Part shown: in pieces, positions 7,601 through 16,218 of the stretch
Layout: each line of letters opens with the position of its first letter
Position numbering within the stretch: the first letter of the stretch is position 1
NCBI GenBank assembly: GCA_016795385.1
Contig: JAEUHI010000086.1
Coordinates: 151,978-215,977 of the forward strand
Length of the DNA: 64,000 bases
Reading direction: 5' to 3'
From: Verrucomicrobiales bacterium
GTDB lineage: Bacteria > Verrucomicrobiota > Verrucomicrobiia > Verrucomicrobiales > DEV007
Position numbers and translations under genes: made by a program
The notes under the pieces: generated by a model
Database searches by the model: none
What the model was told of the DNA's origin: nothing
The model's input: only the letters and a program-made list of their open reading frames with translations

Positions 7601-8670
7601 CGAATCTCTACGCCCTCATCCTCGCCGGCGGCAGCGGCACGCGCTTCTGGCCGCTCAGCCGCAACGCGAAACCCAAACAGCTTCTCGCTCTCTTCGACGA
7701 CGAGACGCTCATCGAAAAAGCCGTGAACCGTCTCGAGGGGCTCGTGCCCGCGGAACGGATCCTCGTCCTCACGAACGAGGCCCAGCTCGAGGGGGTCCGC
7801 GCCGCCCTGCCGATGCTGCCCGCGGAAAACATCGTCGCCGAGCCTGCCCGACGCGACACCGCTCCCGCCATTGCCCTCGCCGCCGGATGGATCGCCGCCC
7901 GCGACCCCGAGGCCACGATGATCGCCCTGCCCGCCGACCAGCTCGTCGTGAAGGTGGAGGAATTCCGTCGAGTTCTCCGTGCTGCTGCCTCCGCTGCCGC
8001 GGCCGAGCAGGCTATCGTTACTCTCGGGATCAAGCCCGACTGGCCCTGCCCGAGCTACGGCTACATCGAACGCGGCGGTGCCATCGAGACCGACGACGGA
8101 GGCACCGGAGCCGCCGTGCACGAGGTGAAACGCTTCCGCGAAAAGCCGAGTGTGGAGGTCGCCGAGGAGTATCTGCGCGAAGGCACCTTCTCGTGGAATG
8201 CCGGCATCTTCATCTGGACGATCCCGACTCTGTTGCGTGAGCTGACGAAAAATTGCCCCCAGCTCGCCGGCTTCGTCGCCGAGCTCCGCGATTCGCCCGA
8301 TTTTTCCGCGACGGTCGCGGAGAAGTTCCCCACGCTCGACAAGATCTCGATCGATTTCGCCCTGATGGAAAAGGCGGGCCGTATCCTCAACATCGAGGCC
8401 GAGGTCGGCTGGGATGACGTCGGAGGCTGGCCCTCGGTGGCGAAATACCTCACCACCGACGACGACGGGAACTCGCATCGAGGCCCCCTTCTCGCGGTCG
8501 ATTCGAGAAACAACATCGTCTTTTCCGTCGCCGGGATGCCCGAGGTGTCGCTGCTAGGCGTGGAAAATCTCATCGTCGTGCAGACCGCCGATGCCCTCCT
8601 CGTCGCCGACCGGAACCAGGCCGACCAGATCAAGAAGCTCGTCGACCGTCTCCCTGCCGAGCTGCTTTGA
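7591..8670 (+). CDS. manC: Mannose-1-phosphate guanylyltransferase (GDP-mannose pyrophosphorylase)
   Basis: Cytoplasmic enzyme forming GDP-mannose from mannose-1-phosphate and GTP for polysaccharide and glycan synthesis. The 359-residue protein has the N-terminal nucleotidyltransferase signature LILAGGSGTRFWPLSR followed by PKQLL, the NIVAEPARRDTAPAIALAA block, ALPADQLV (metal-binding Asp of the HxD/ADQ loop), SYGYIERG, and FSWNAGIFIW followed by VGWDDVGGW. It is the short single-domain type, without the C-terminal phosphomannose isomerase domain of bifunctional ManC proteins. ruvX follows 13 bp after the stop, suggesting co-transcription. Confidence 0.92.
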   Translation: MSSPNLYALILAGGSGTRFWPLSRNAKPKQLLALFDDETLIEKAVNRLEGLVPAERILVLTNEAQLEGVRAALPMLPAENIVAEPARRDTAPAIALAAGWIAARDPEATMIALPADQLVVKVEEFRRVLRAAASAAAAEQAIVTLGIKPDWPCPSYGYIERGGAIETDDGGTGAAVHEVKRFREKPSVEVAEEYLREGTFSWNAGIFIWTIPTLLRELTKNCPQLAGFVAELRDSPDFSATVAEKFPTLDKISIDFALMEKAGRILNIEAEVGWDDVGGWPSVAKYLTTDDDGNSHRGPLLAVDSRNNIVFSVAGMPEVSLLGVENLIVVQTADALLVADRNQADQIKKLVDRLPAELL

Positions 8671-8683
8671 TCCGGGTGACGTC

Positions 8684-9142
8684 ATGAGCGACTGGGTGCG
8701 CGCCCTCGGGATCGACTACGGCTCCGCCCGCATCGGGGTGTCGGTCAGTGATGATCTCGGCTTTCTCGCCCATCCCCTCGAAACCGTGCCCGGCGGAGAC
8801 TCGGAGAAGGCGGCGGCCCGCATCGCCGAACTCGTGCGTCTCCGACGCATCGAGCATCTCGTCGTCGGTCTGCCGCTGCATCGCAACGGCGAGGAAGGCG
8901 CCGCGGTCGGACGCGTCCGCGAGTTCGTGAAGATCCTGCGTCCGCTCCTCCCCGAGGCGCTCGCCATTCACGAGGTCGACGAGCACCGCACCACCGTCAG
9001 CGCGATGGAAAAACTCCACGCTGCCGGCCGCAACGCGAAGAATGCGAAGGGCATCATCGATATGGCCGCCGCCGTCGAGATCCTGCAGAGCTGGCTCGAT
9101 CAGCGGGCGGGAGGCGACCCGCTGCCGGAATTTGGCCCATGA
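8684..9142 (+). CDS. ruvX: Putative pre-16S rRNA nuclease / Holliday junction resolvase RuvX (YqgF)
   Basis: RNase H-fold nuclease of 152 residues. The N-terminus carries LGIDYGSARIGVSVSD with the first catalytic Asp, followed by VVGLPLHRNGEEG and, near residue 105, the acidic HEVDEHRTTVSA segment, then a C-terminal AKGIIDMAAAVEILQSWL typical of YqgF. In E. coli YqgF is linked to processing of the 16S rRNA 5' end; older annotation as a Holliday junction resolvase remains common. ATG 8684 lies 13 bp after manC. The TGA stop overlaps the ATG of the following glycoside hydrolase-like gene as ATGA. Confidence 0.92.
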   Translation: MSDWVRALGIDYGSARIGVSVSDDLGFLAHPLETVPGGDSEKAAARIAELVRLRRIEHLVVGLPLHRNGEEGAAVGRVREFVKILRPLLPEALAIHEVDEHRTTVSAMEKLHAAGRNAKNAKGIIDMAAAVEILQSWLDQRAGGDPLPEFGP

Positions 9143-10903
9143 ACGGCCAGCTCATGAAGTTCCTCTTCCTTGTTCCGCTGATCACCCTGGGCGCGGCCTC
9201 CGCTTTCGTCCGTGCAGACTCCCCCCCGCGACACCATGCCCGACACCTGGGCCGCCACGGATGCGCTCGGTCGCGTGCTGCCGATGCATGCGGATGTCGG
9301 CCCACCCAAGACGGATCGGGCGGTCGGCATCTTTTACTTCAACTGTCACACCTCCTTTGGAAACCCGGAAGTCCATGACATCGCGAAGATCCTCAAGGCG
9401 AAACCCGGCGCACCTCCGTGGGGACCGGTGCAGGCGCCGCATTACTGGAGCGAGCCGCGCTTTGGTTACTACCGTCCCGATGATCCATGGGTGATCCGCA
9501 AGCACGCGCAGATGCTCGCCGATGCGGGAGTGGACGTGCTGATCCTCGATGCCACGAACGGATTCACTTATGACGCGGAACGTGAGGCCCTCTGTGCGGT
9601 CCTCGGACAGATGAGGGCCGAGGGACAACAGGTTCCGAAGATCGCCCTGTTCGCCTATGCGCGGCACAACACGGTGGTGCCTCATTTATGGGAGACCTTT
9701 TATCGACCCGGCAGACATCGCGACCTCTGGTTCCGGTGGAAAGGCAAGCCGCTCCTCCTCACGCCGACCGAAGGGCTCGGCGAAGAGGTGAAAGCCTTTT
9801 TCACGATCCGCACCTCATGGGCCTGGACGCGAGGCCAGCCGTGGTTTGGCGACGGCCGTGACAAGTGGCCCTGGCTCGACTTCGCGCCGCAGACACCCGG
9901 CTGGCATGAAGCGCCGGGGAAGGCCGAGTGTGTGGCCGTAGGGGTGAGCCAGCACGCCACCAGCAACATCGGCCGCAGTTTTCACGGCAACCGGCAACCC
10001 CCCGCGGCGGAATGTCGCCCGGGCGAAGGGCTTTACTTCGAGGAGCAATGGAAGCATGCCCTGCCCCATGATCCCGAGTTCCTCTTCATCACGGGCTGGA
10101 ACGAGTGGATCGCCCAGCGCTTCCTTTCCGATGGCAACCAGACATTTCTAGGCCGCGTGCTCCCCGCGGGAGAGACCTTTTTTGTCGATCTCCATGACGG
10201 GGAGTTCAGCCGCGACATCGAACCGATGCGGGGCGGCTTCGGCGACAACTACTACTGGCAGATGGCCGCGAATATCCGCCGCTACAAGGGCGTCCGAACC
10301 GTTCCCTTGGCGTCCCCCCCGGGGACCATCGCCATCCCCGGCGACTTCGCCCGGTGGGCCGGCGTCAAACCGGCCTATCTCGACGACCTGCACGACACCT
10401 CCCATCGCGATCACGAAGGGGTGTCCGGCGCGGGCCGCTACACGAACCGCACGGGCCGGAACGATCTCGACACCGCGAAGGTGGCCCGCGATGCCACCCA
10501 TCTCTTTTTCCATATCACCACACGCGAACCGCTCTCGCCCTCCACGGAGGCCGATTGGATGGTACTTTGGCTGGACGTCGATCAAGACTTCCGGACCGGA
10601 CACCTCGGCTATGATTACCGCGTCAATCACACGCGTGGCGGGCCGGACAAGGCCAACATCGAGCGCTGGAACGGGCAGATCTGGGAGATCGTCGGAAAGG
10701 CGCCCCTTCAATCGGGCACGAGGGAATTGCATCTCGCCCTTGCCCGCGATATCCTCGGCCTCGCCACGGGAAGAGCCCTTTGCTTCGATTTCAAATGGAC
10801 CGACGGTGTCCCGGCCGAACCCGACGGGACGGATTTCCTTGATCACGGAGACACCGCGCCAAACGCCCGTTTCAACTACCGCTTCAGCGAAAATCCCGGG
10901 TGA
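9139..10903 (+). CDS. GH99/GH71-like secreted glycan-acting protein with C-terminal CBM9-like domain; frame change at a C7 run
   Basis: Probable exported glycoside hydrolase-like protein. The first frame starts at ATG 9139 (or ATG 9154) and encodes a clear signal peptide, MKFLFLVPLITLGAASAFVRA, then closes as nonsense. The rest of the protein runs in the next frame, from about base 9212 to the stop. The frames join at seven C residues (9221-9227): with six, RADSP would run straight into RDTMPDTWAATDALG. The body has IFYFNCHTSF, YYRPDDPWVIRKHAQMLADAG, DVLILDATNGFTY and FITGWNEWIAQRF, as in GH99/GH71-type (alpha/beta)8 proteins. Residues after about 390 resemble a CBM9-like beta-sandwich (THLFFHITTRE, DWMVLWLDVDQD). 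Either a sequencing slip, a phase-variable tract or a real mutation. Confidence 0.7.
9221..9227 (+). repeat. C7 homopolymer at the signal peptide/mature protein junction
   Basis: Seven consecutive C residues lie where the signal-peptide frame and the body frame of the GH99-like gene meet. Removing one C restores a single open frame from ATG 9139 to the stop at 10903. Homopolymers of this kind are common sites of both sequencing error and replication slippage. Confidence 0.7.
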
Positions 10904-10921
10904 CCGGGTCCGATACGGTCA
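10901..10921. repeat. Inverted repeat spanning both stop codons of convergent genes
   Basis: TGACCG and CGGTCA form a perfect 6-bp inverted repeat with a 9-nt spacer. The left arm contains the TGA of the GH99-like gene and the right arm the TGA of the oligopeptidase gene, so both genes end in the same six bases. No T-run follows, and the stem is too short to call a terminator. Confidence 0.3.
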
Positions 10922-13108
10922 ACGAGCAAAGCCGTGGACCTTCCCCAGACTCTTCAACATGAAGAGATACTGCATCGCGATCTCGTCGAGCTCCTTGTAG
11001 CGGCCCGAGGCACCGCCATGGCCGGTCTCGAAGGCCGTGCGCAACAGCGGGGGCGTGGCGCCGGTGTTGTGGATGCGCAGTTTCGCGACCCATTTCGCGG
11101 CTTCCCAGTAGGGCACACGGTTGTCGTTCCACCCGGCGAGGACGAGGATGGGCGGATAAGCCTGCGCCCTGACATTGTCATAAGGCGAATAGGCGCGGAT
11201 GCGGTCGAAGACCTCGCGCGTCGAGGCGGGATCACCCCATTCGTCGTATTCCCCGGTCGTGAGCGGCAGGCTCGCATCGAGCATGGTGTTGAGCACATCG
11301 ACGAAGGGCACGTTGGCGATGAAGGCTCCGAAGAGGTCGGGACGACGGTTCAGGACCGCTCCGGCGAGGAGACCTCCGGCACTCGCGCCGCTGCCGCAGA
11401 GCGTCGACTTGGAGGCGTAGCCCTCGGCGATGAGATGCTCGGCGCAGGCGATGTAGTCGGTGAAGGTCGTCTCTTTCCTCGCGAGTTTGCCCGCTTCATA
11501 CCAAGGCCGCCCGAACTCGCCGCCACCGCGGATCTGCGCGATCGCGAATCCGACGCCGCGATCGACGAGGCTGAAGACATTGCTGTCGAACCACGGATCG
11601 CTCGCGATGCCGTAGGCTCCGTAGCCGTCGAGGAGGATGCCCCCGCTGCCATCGCGGGGATGATCAACCGCCAGCAGAAGCCAGATCGGAATCTTCGTGC
11701 CATCGGAGGCCGTCGCGAAGGTGCGCTCGACGCGATACTTCGACGGATCGTAGCCGGGCGGAGGTGTCTTTTCCTTCAGAATGCGAATCTCGGCCGTCCC
11801 GAGATCGACCTCGGCGACGGTGTAGGGATGGATCATCGTCTCGTAGCTGAAGCGCTGGGCCTTGGCATGATATTCGGGCGAGGGTTCGCCCGAGACCCAA
11901 CCCCCTTCGGTCGGCGAGGTGACCCACTTCGTGGTGCCTTTGTCAGGATCGAGGAGGAAGAAGCCGGGCACCCCGGCGTTTCTCGCACCGATCACGACGT
12001 GGGTGGCGAAAGCGTCGATCGACTCGTAGGCGATGGTGTCGTCGCCCGGCAACACCTCCACCCACGATTGGCGGTCGGGATGAGCGAGCGGAGCGCGGAA
12101 AATCCGGCCGTTCACCGCGCCTTCGTTCGAGAGGATGAACCACTCGTCGCCACAATCGGCGTAGGAGGTGCGGATGCCCTCCTGCCTCGGGAGGAAAACC
12201 TCGGGGACGCCGGCCTCGCCCGAGAGCGGGAGACGCGAGGTCTCGCTGGTGTCCTTCGACGACGAGGTGATGATGAGAAATCGTCCGCTCTTCGTGGAAT
12301 CGATGGAGACGCTGAATCGCGAATCCGGTTCTTCAAAAACCAGCTTCGCCTCCTCCGTCTTGGCCCCCAGGACATGACGCATGACGCGCCAAGGGCGATC
12401 GGTCTCATCGCCGAGTGTGTAAAAGAGGGTGTGGTTGTCGAGCCCCCAGACGGGAGCATCGTCAAACATCGTCCCCTCGATCTCGTCGGACAGGATGGCT
12501 CCATTGACGAGGTCGCGGACGCGGAGAGTGTAGAGATCGGTGCCGTCGTGATTTTCCTTCCACGCATAGAGGCGCCCGTCCGGCGAGACCGCGCCGCCAC
12601 CGAAGGAAAAAGCCGCGTCGCCCGCGGCGCGTTCGTTCAGGTCGATCACGATCACTTCTTCTCCCGGTGCCGCCGGAGCAAGCAATACAGACGCATCGTC
12701 CGAACGCCAGGGCTTCCGGCACACCAGCGGATGATCCTTTCCCGCCACCTCGCGGCTGTAGTAGACCCAATCACCCTTGCGATAAGGGACGCTGGTGTCC
12801 TCCTCGATGATGCGCGCCGTCATCTCCCCCACCAGCGTCTCGCGCAGCGCCTGCATGGGCGCGAGGTAGCTCTCGAACCACGCGTTCTCCGCCTCGAGAT
12901 AGGTTTTTACCGCCGGATCCTCGCGATCCCGCAGCCAGAAATAGTCATCGGTCCAGGTGACGTCGTGGACCTGGAGCGGATGGGGACGTTTTTCGGCGAG
13001 AGGCGGTTCGGCGGCGGGCATGGGGGAGGAAGCAAGAGAAACGGCAAATCCCAAAACAAGGAGGGACCAGGATGGCGGAATCGAGAGACTGAGGGAGCGC
13101 GGATTCAT
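10919..13108 (-). CDS. ptrB: Oligopeptidase B-like serine peptidase (S9A, prolyl oligopeptidase family), exported
   Basis: Peptidase of 729 residues that cleaves short peptides, typically after basic residues for oligopeptidase B. The N-terminus (SWSLLVLGFAVSLASSPMPAA) is a signal peptide, so the enzyme is probably periplasmic, unlike cytosolic E. coli PtrB. A seven-bladed beta-propeller region (about 75-430) carries DYFWLRDREDP and VSPDGRLYAWKENHDG. The C-terminal alpha/beta-hydrolase domain has the nucleophile Ser576 in GSGASAGG, the Asp in LAGWNDNRVPYWEAAKW and the His in FETGHGGASGR. Length fits S9A (about 680-730). Symbol assigned by family resemblance; another S9A member is possible. 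Confidence 0.88.
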   Translation of the reverse strand: MNPRSLSLSIPPSWSLLVLGFAVSLASSPMPAAEPPLAEKRPHPLQVHDVTWTDDYFWLRDREDPAVKTYLEAENAWFESYLAPMQALRETLVGEMTARIIEEDTSVPYRKGDWVYYSREVAGKDHPLVCRKPWRSDDASVLLAPAAPGEEVIVIDLNERAAGDAAFSFGGGAVSPDGRLYAWKENHDGTDLYTLRVRDLVNGAILSDEIEGTMFDDAPVWGLDNHTLFYTLGDETDRPWRVMRHVLGAKTEEAKLVFEEPDSRFSVSIDSTKSGRFLIITSSSKDTSETSRLPLSGEAGVPEVFLPRQEGIRTSYADCGDEWFILSNEGAVNGRIFRAPLAHPDRQSWVEVLPGDDTIAYESIDAFATHVVIGARNAGVPGFFLLDPDKGTTKWVTSPTEGGWVSGEPSPEYHAKAQRFSYETMIHPYTVAEVDLGTAEIRILKEKTPPPGYDPSKYRVERTFATASDGTKIPIWLLLAVDHPRDGSGGILLDGYGAYGIASDPWFDSNVFSLVDRGVGFAIAQIRGGGEFGRPWYEAGKLARKETTFTDYIACAEHLIAEGYASKSTLCGSGASAGGLLAGAVLNRRPDLFGAFIANVPFVDVLNTMLDASLPLTTGEYDEWGDPASTREVFDRIRAYSPYDNVRAQAYPPILVLAGWNDNRVPYWEAAKWVAKLRIHNTGATPPLLRTAFETGHGGASGRYKELDEIAMQYLFMLKSLGKVHGFAR

Positions 13109-13166
13109 GGGAACAAGGAAAACGTCATCCGTCGAATGCGACCTGCAAAAAAACTCCCTCTCATCC

Positions 13167-13793
13167 TCACTCCTCCCCCGTATGATGCAGCCACTCGGGA
13201 TGGGCGACGATGACGCTGAGGATGTCGCGGGTCACTTTCACGGGAGCCTGGGCGGCGTTGATGGCGGCGCGGCGGTCGGAGTAGTGATCGACGAGATCCC
13301 GGGTCGATTCCTCGTAGGCGCGGATGCGGCGCTGGATGATCTCGTCGCTGGCGTCGTCCATGCGGCCTTCCTTGAGGGCGCGCTTGCGGATGCGGGTGAT
13401 GAGTTCCTCGCGGTCGGGGCAGGAAAGATGGAAAAGCTGGAGGACTTCGATGTGCTCCTCGAGGATGCGGGCCTGCTCGATGCTCCGGGGAATGCCATCC
13501 AGGATGAGGATGTCGATGTCCGGCTTGAACATGTGGAGATCGGCGCGGGCATCGATTTGCTTTTTGAAATAACGGATCGTCAGCTCGTCCGGCACGAGCT
13601 CGCCCTTGCGGGAATAGGCGATGAATTCCTGCCCGATGGGGGTGCGGGTGTCCATGGAGCGGAAGGCGTCACCCATGGAAAAATGGTAGAAACGCGGGAT
13701 GGCCCCGAGGATCTGGCCCTGGGTGCCCTTGCCGCAGCCGGGAGCGCCGAGGAAGATGAAGGCCTTGTATTTCTCAGGGTAGGTTCCGGTCAT
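13167..13793 (-). CDS. adk: Adenylate kinase (nucleoside monophosphate kinase)
   Basis: Cytoplasmic kinase interconverting ATP + AMP and 2 ADP; 208 residues. The P-loop is FLGAPGCGKGTQ near residue 16. FSMGDAFRSM and GELVPDELTIRYFKKQI form the AMP-binding region, ILDGIPRSIEQA the conserved DGxPR motif, and RRIRAYEESTRDLVDHYSD the C-terminal arginine block. The LID region is short (ALKEGRMDDASDEI) and lacks zinc cysteines. The N-terminal MTGTYPEKYKAFIF is longer than in most Adk proteins. A thymidylate or UMP/CMP kinase-like specificity cannot be excluded. The gene sits 58 bp downstream of ptrB's start, on the same strand but upstream in transcription order. Confidence 0.85.
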   Translation of the reverse strand: MTGTYPEKYKAFIFLGAPGCGKGTQGQILGAIPRFYHFSMGDAFRSMDTRTPIGQEFIAYSRKGELVPDELTIRYFKKQIDARADLHMFKPDIDILILDGIPRSIEQARILEEHIEVLQLFHLSCPDREELITRIRKRALKEGRMDDASDEIIQRRIRAYEESTRDLVDHYSDRRAAINAAQAPVKVTRDILSVIVAHPEWLHHTGEE

Positions 13794-13905
13794 GGGGTGT
13801 GGGATGGGTTCGGGCGGGTGCGGCGATCAGTCCCGATCCGGGTCAGGAAATCGGGTGTCAGAGTGAGGATTAGCGGCTAGGTTAGGCACTAGTCAATCCC
13901 TCGCC

Positions 13906-15255
13906 ATGTTTTTCAGCCCCTTTCTGGCCACCCGCTACCTGAAGCCGAAGCGCACCTTCGTCTCCATCATCACCCTGATCTCGATCCTCGGCGTCGCCCT
14001 CGGTGTCTGGGCGATGATCGTGGTGAACTCGGTCTTCACCGGCTACGGAGTCCGGATGAAGGAGAGCATCCTCGGCGTGGCGCCCCACCTCGTGATCGAT
14101 TCGGGAGGCTTTCTGAAGGACTGGCCGTCAATCTACGAACAGGTGAAAGGCGTCGAGGGCATCGAGACGGTGACTCCCTTTGTGACGGGCCAGGTCGTGA
14201 TGGACTACGGTGGGCGTCGCAGCGCCCCCTGGATTCGCGGAGTGCTGCCGCCGGAGGGCAAGGAGCTGGAGCGGATGCAGGATAAACTGACGAAACGCCC
14301 CCATCCCGATTTTCCCCACGATCCGAAAAAGATGATCCAGGATGGGGAATTCATCGGGGAAAACGATTTCTACTCGGCCGTGGTCGGGTCGGTGATCGCC
14401 GAGAGCAACAACATCCAGATCGGCGACAAGATCCTGCTCTACTCGAACAACAGCATCAACCAGATCATGGATTCGCTCGACGGCGTCGAGGGCGCGACGG
14501 ATGAAGAAGGGCGGAAAAAGGGAATCGCGGAGATCAAGAAGATGACGGCTCCGCAGGAGCTGACGGTGAAGGGGATCTTCGACTCGGGCAACTGGGACTT
14601 CGACGCGACGGTGGTCTTCGTGCACCTTGAAACGGCGCAGGTGCTCTACGGATTCGACCTCGATGAGAGCCACGGGATCGCCGCACGCACCGTGGATCCG
14701 TTCAAGGCGGACCAGGTGCAGGCGAAGATCCACGAGATGCTGCCGGAGCAATATGCGGTGCGAACCTGGGCGCAGCTGAACAAGGCGACCTTTGACGCGA
14801 TCGCCGCCGAGCGGCAGATGATGTTCCTCATCCTCTTCATCATCATGATCGTGGGCAGCTTCGGGATCATGAGCACAATGATCACGGTGACGGTGCAGAA
14901 ACGCACGGAGATCGGCATCCTCAAAGCGCTCGGATCGCGCGAGGGCCAAATCGCCTGGGTCTTCCTTTTCCAAGGCATCCTCGTCGGACTGATCGGAGTG
15001 ATCGTCGGATTCGGTCTGGCGCAGCTCACGATCTGGCAGCGCAACACGATCGCGGGCTGGGTCGGAAAACAGTTCGGGGTCGAATTCTTCAACGCGGAAA
15101 TCTACAAGATCGACGGAGGCATTCCCTCGGTGCAGACGCCGAGCGACCTCGCCGTGATCACCCTCAGCGCCATCGTCTGCTGCACGCTCGCGGCGCTCGT
15201 GCCGGCCTTCCTCGCGGCCTTCCTCCAACCGGCCAAGGCGCTCCGCAGCCAATAG
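13906..15255 (+). CDS. Lipoprotein-releasing-type ABC transporter permease (LolC/LolE family)
   Basis: Inner-membrane permease of 449 residues with the four-helix MacB/FtsX topology: one membrane segment near 22-44 after FFSPFLATRYLKPKRTFVSI, a large periplasmic domain (about 45-300), then three segments (about 305-330, 350-380, 415-440). The N-terminal motif LATRYLKPKR followed by FVSIITLISILGVALGVWA is diagnostic of LolC/LolE. FIIMIVGSFGIMSTMITVTVQ and RTEIGILKALGSREGQI form the cytoplasmic coupling segment. In LolCDE these proteins extract lipoproteins from the inner membrane with the ATPase LolD, but no LolD gene is next to it here. Confidence 0.9.
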   Translation: MFFSPFLATRYLKPKRTFVSIITLISILGVALGVWAMIVVNSVFTGYGVRMKESILGVAPHLVIDSGGFLKDWPSIYEQVKGVEGIETVTPFVTGQVVMDYGGRRSAPWIRGVLPPEGKELERMQDKLTKRPHPDFPHDPKKMIQDGEFIGENDFYSAVVGSVIAESNNIQIGDKILLYSNNSINQIMDSLDGVEGATDEEGRKKGIAEIKKMTAPQELTVKGIFDSGNWDFDATVVFVHLETAQVLYGFDLDESHGIAARTVDPFKADQVQAKIHEMLPEQYAVRTWAQLNKATFDAIAAERQMMFLILFIIMIVGSFGIMSTMITVTVQKRTEIGILKALGSREGQIAWVFLFQGILVGLIGVIVGFGLAQLTIWQRNTIAGWVGKQFGVEFFNAEIYKIDGGIPSVQTPSDLAVITLSAIVCCTLAALVPAFLAAFLQPAKALRSQ

Positions 15256-15306
15256 CAGCGGGCATCATTTCCGCGCACCGGTCCCCTTCCCTCCTCTCAA
15301 ACCAAC

Positions 15307-16218
15307 ATGGACTTTTTTCTCTCCCTCGAGGGCGCCAAAGCAGGCCCTTTTTCGATCTTCAAGGTCGGCGATCTGCTGGAGCGGGGCGACGCCACCCCTG
15401 ATACGCTGGCGTGGCACCGCGGCCTTGAAGAATGGAAACCGATCCGCGAGATCGGTGCGCTGGAGGCGGTCTGCGAACGCGTTCTCGCGAATCGCCCGCG
15501 AAGCGGAGAGTCGACGGAAGCAGCCCCTCCATCCTCGCCGCCTCCCATGCCGGATCCCGCGAAATTGCCGGCACCTCCGCAGCCCCCCGTGGAGCCTTTC
15601 CCAGGCACACCCTTGCCGGAAGTAGGTCCGGCCGCGGCCCAAGCGATCACACGCGCCGCGGCGATCGATCCGGTTCGGCCTTTCGTCCGCTTTTGGGCGA
15701 GGATGTTCGACTACAGCCTCGTCATGGTGGCGGTCTTTTTGCTGAGCGATTACGTCCCGCCGCAACCGCAGCCGGGAGAAGCGATCACGGAATTCGTCAC
15801 CCGGTATTTCGAGGAGGCTCGGAAACCCGAGGCACTGATCCACGCGACGACGATCTTTGTCGCACTTTTCGCCTGGCATGGGGTCGAGGCGATGCTGATC
15901 CACGTTTTCGGGGCGACCCCGGGGAAAGCGCTCTTCGGCATCCGCGTCCTCACGGTCGAGGGGACGCGTCTGCCGTGGTTGCTCTCGCTGGGCCGGGCCT
16001 TCTACGTGTATGTGTTAGGGGTCGGCTTCTACCAAGCGCCATTTATTCTAATCGGCATGATTTTCAGCTTTTTCCGACTGACCACGACCGGTTTTTGCCT
16101 TTGGGATCAGCACCTGAAGACCCGGGTGGAGCACGCTCCCTTGGGGCCGGTAAGGATAATGCTGGCCATCGGTGCCTTTTTCGCCTTATTTCTCCTCCAG
16201 TCTGTTAGAATTTCATGA
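15307..16218 (+). CDS. GYF_2 (DUF4339) - RDD family membrane protein
   Basis: Membrane protein of 303 residues. An N-terminal GYF_2 module (FFLSLEGAKAGPFSIFKVGD, DTLAWHRGLEEWKPI) of about 55 residues is joined by a Pro-rich linker (about 75-110) to an RDD domain (from about residue 118) starting RPFVRFWARMFDYSLVM, with the family's Arg and Asp, and GATPGKALFGIRVLT. Three or four hydrophobic segments follow. GYF_2-RDD fusions are common in this phylum; a transport or protein-docking role is suggested but unproven. Its TGA overlaps the ATG of the GH57 gene by four bases. Confidence 0.85.
   Translation: MDFFLSLEGAKAGPFSIFKVGDLLERGDATPDTLAWHRGLEEWKPIREIGALEAVCERVLANRPRSGESTEAAPPSSPPPMPDPAKLPAPPQPPVEPFPGTPLPEVGPAAAQAITRAAAIDPVRPFVRFWARMFDYSLVMVAVFLLSDYVPPQPQPGEAITEFVTRYFEEARKPEALIHATTIFVALFAWHGVEAMLIHVFGATPGKALFGIRVLTVEGTRLPWLLSLGRAFYVYVLGVGFYQAPFILIGMIFSFFRLTTTGFCLWDQHLKTRVEHAPLGPVRIMLAIGAFFALFLLQSVRIS

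Noticed and set aside
8..11960. Recurrent TTTGTCAGGATC-like strings (near 9, 3776 and 11940)
   Set aside because: Each lies in a minus-strand gene and encodes ILT(K/N) residues in the coding frame; they are not positioned like operators or insertion ends.
13794..13905. The gap before the LolC/E-type gene checked for a tRNA or other RNA gene
   Set aside because: No cloverleaf arms or T-loop sequence were found; no tRNA, rRNA or other RNA gene was seen in any gap of the window.
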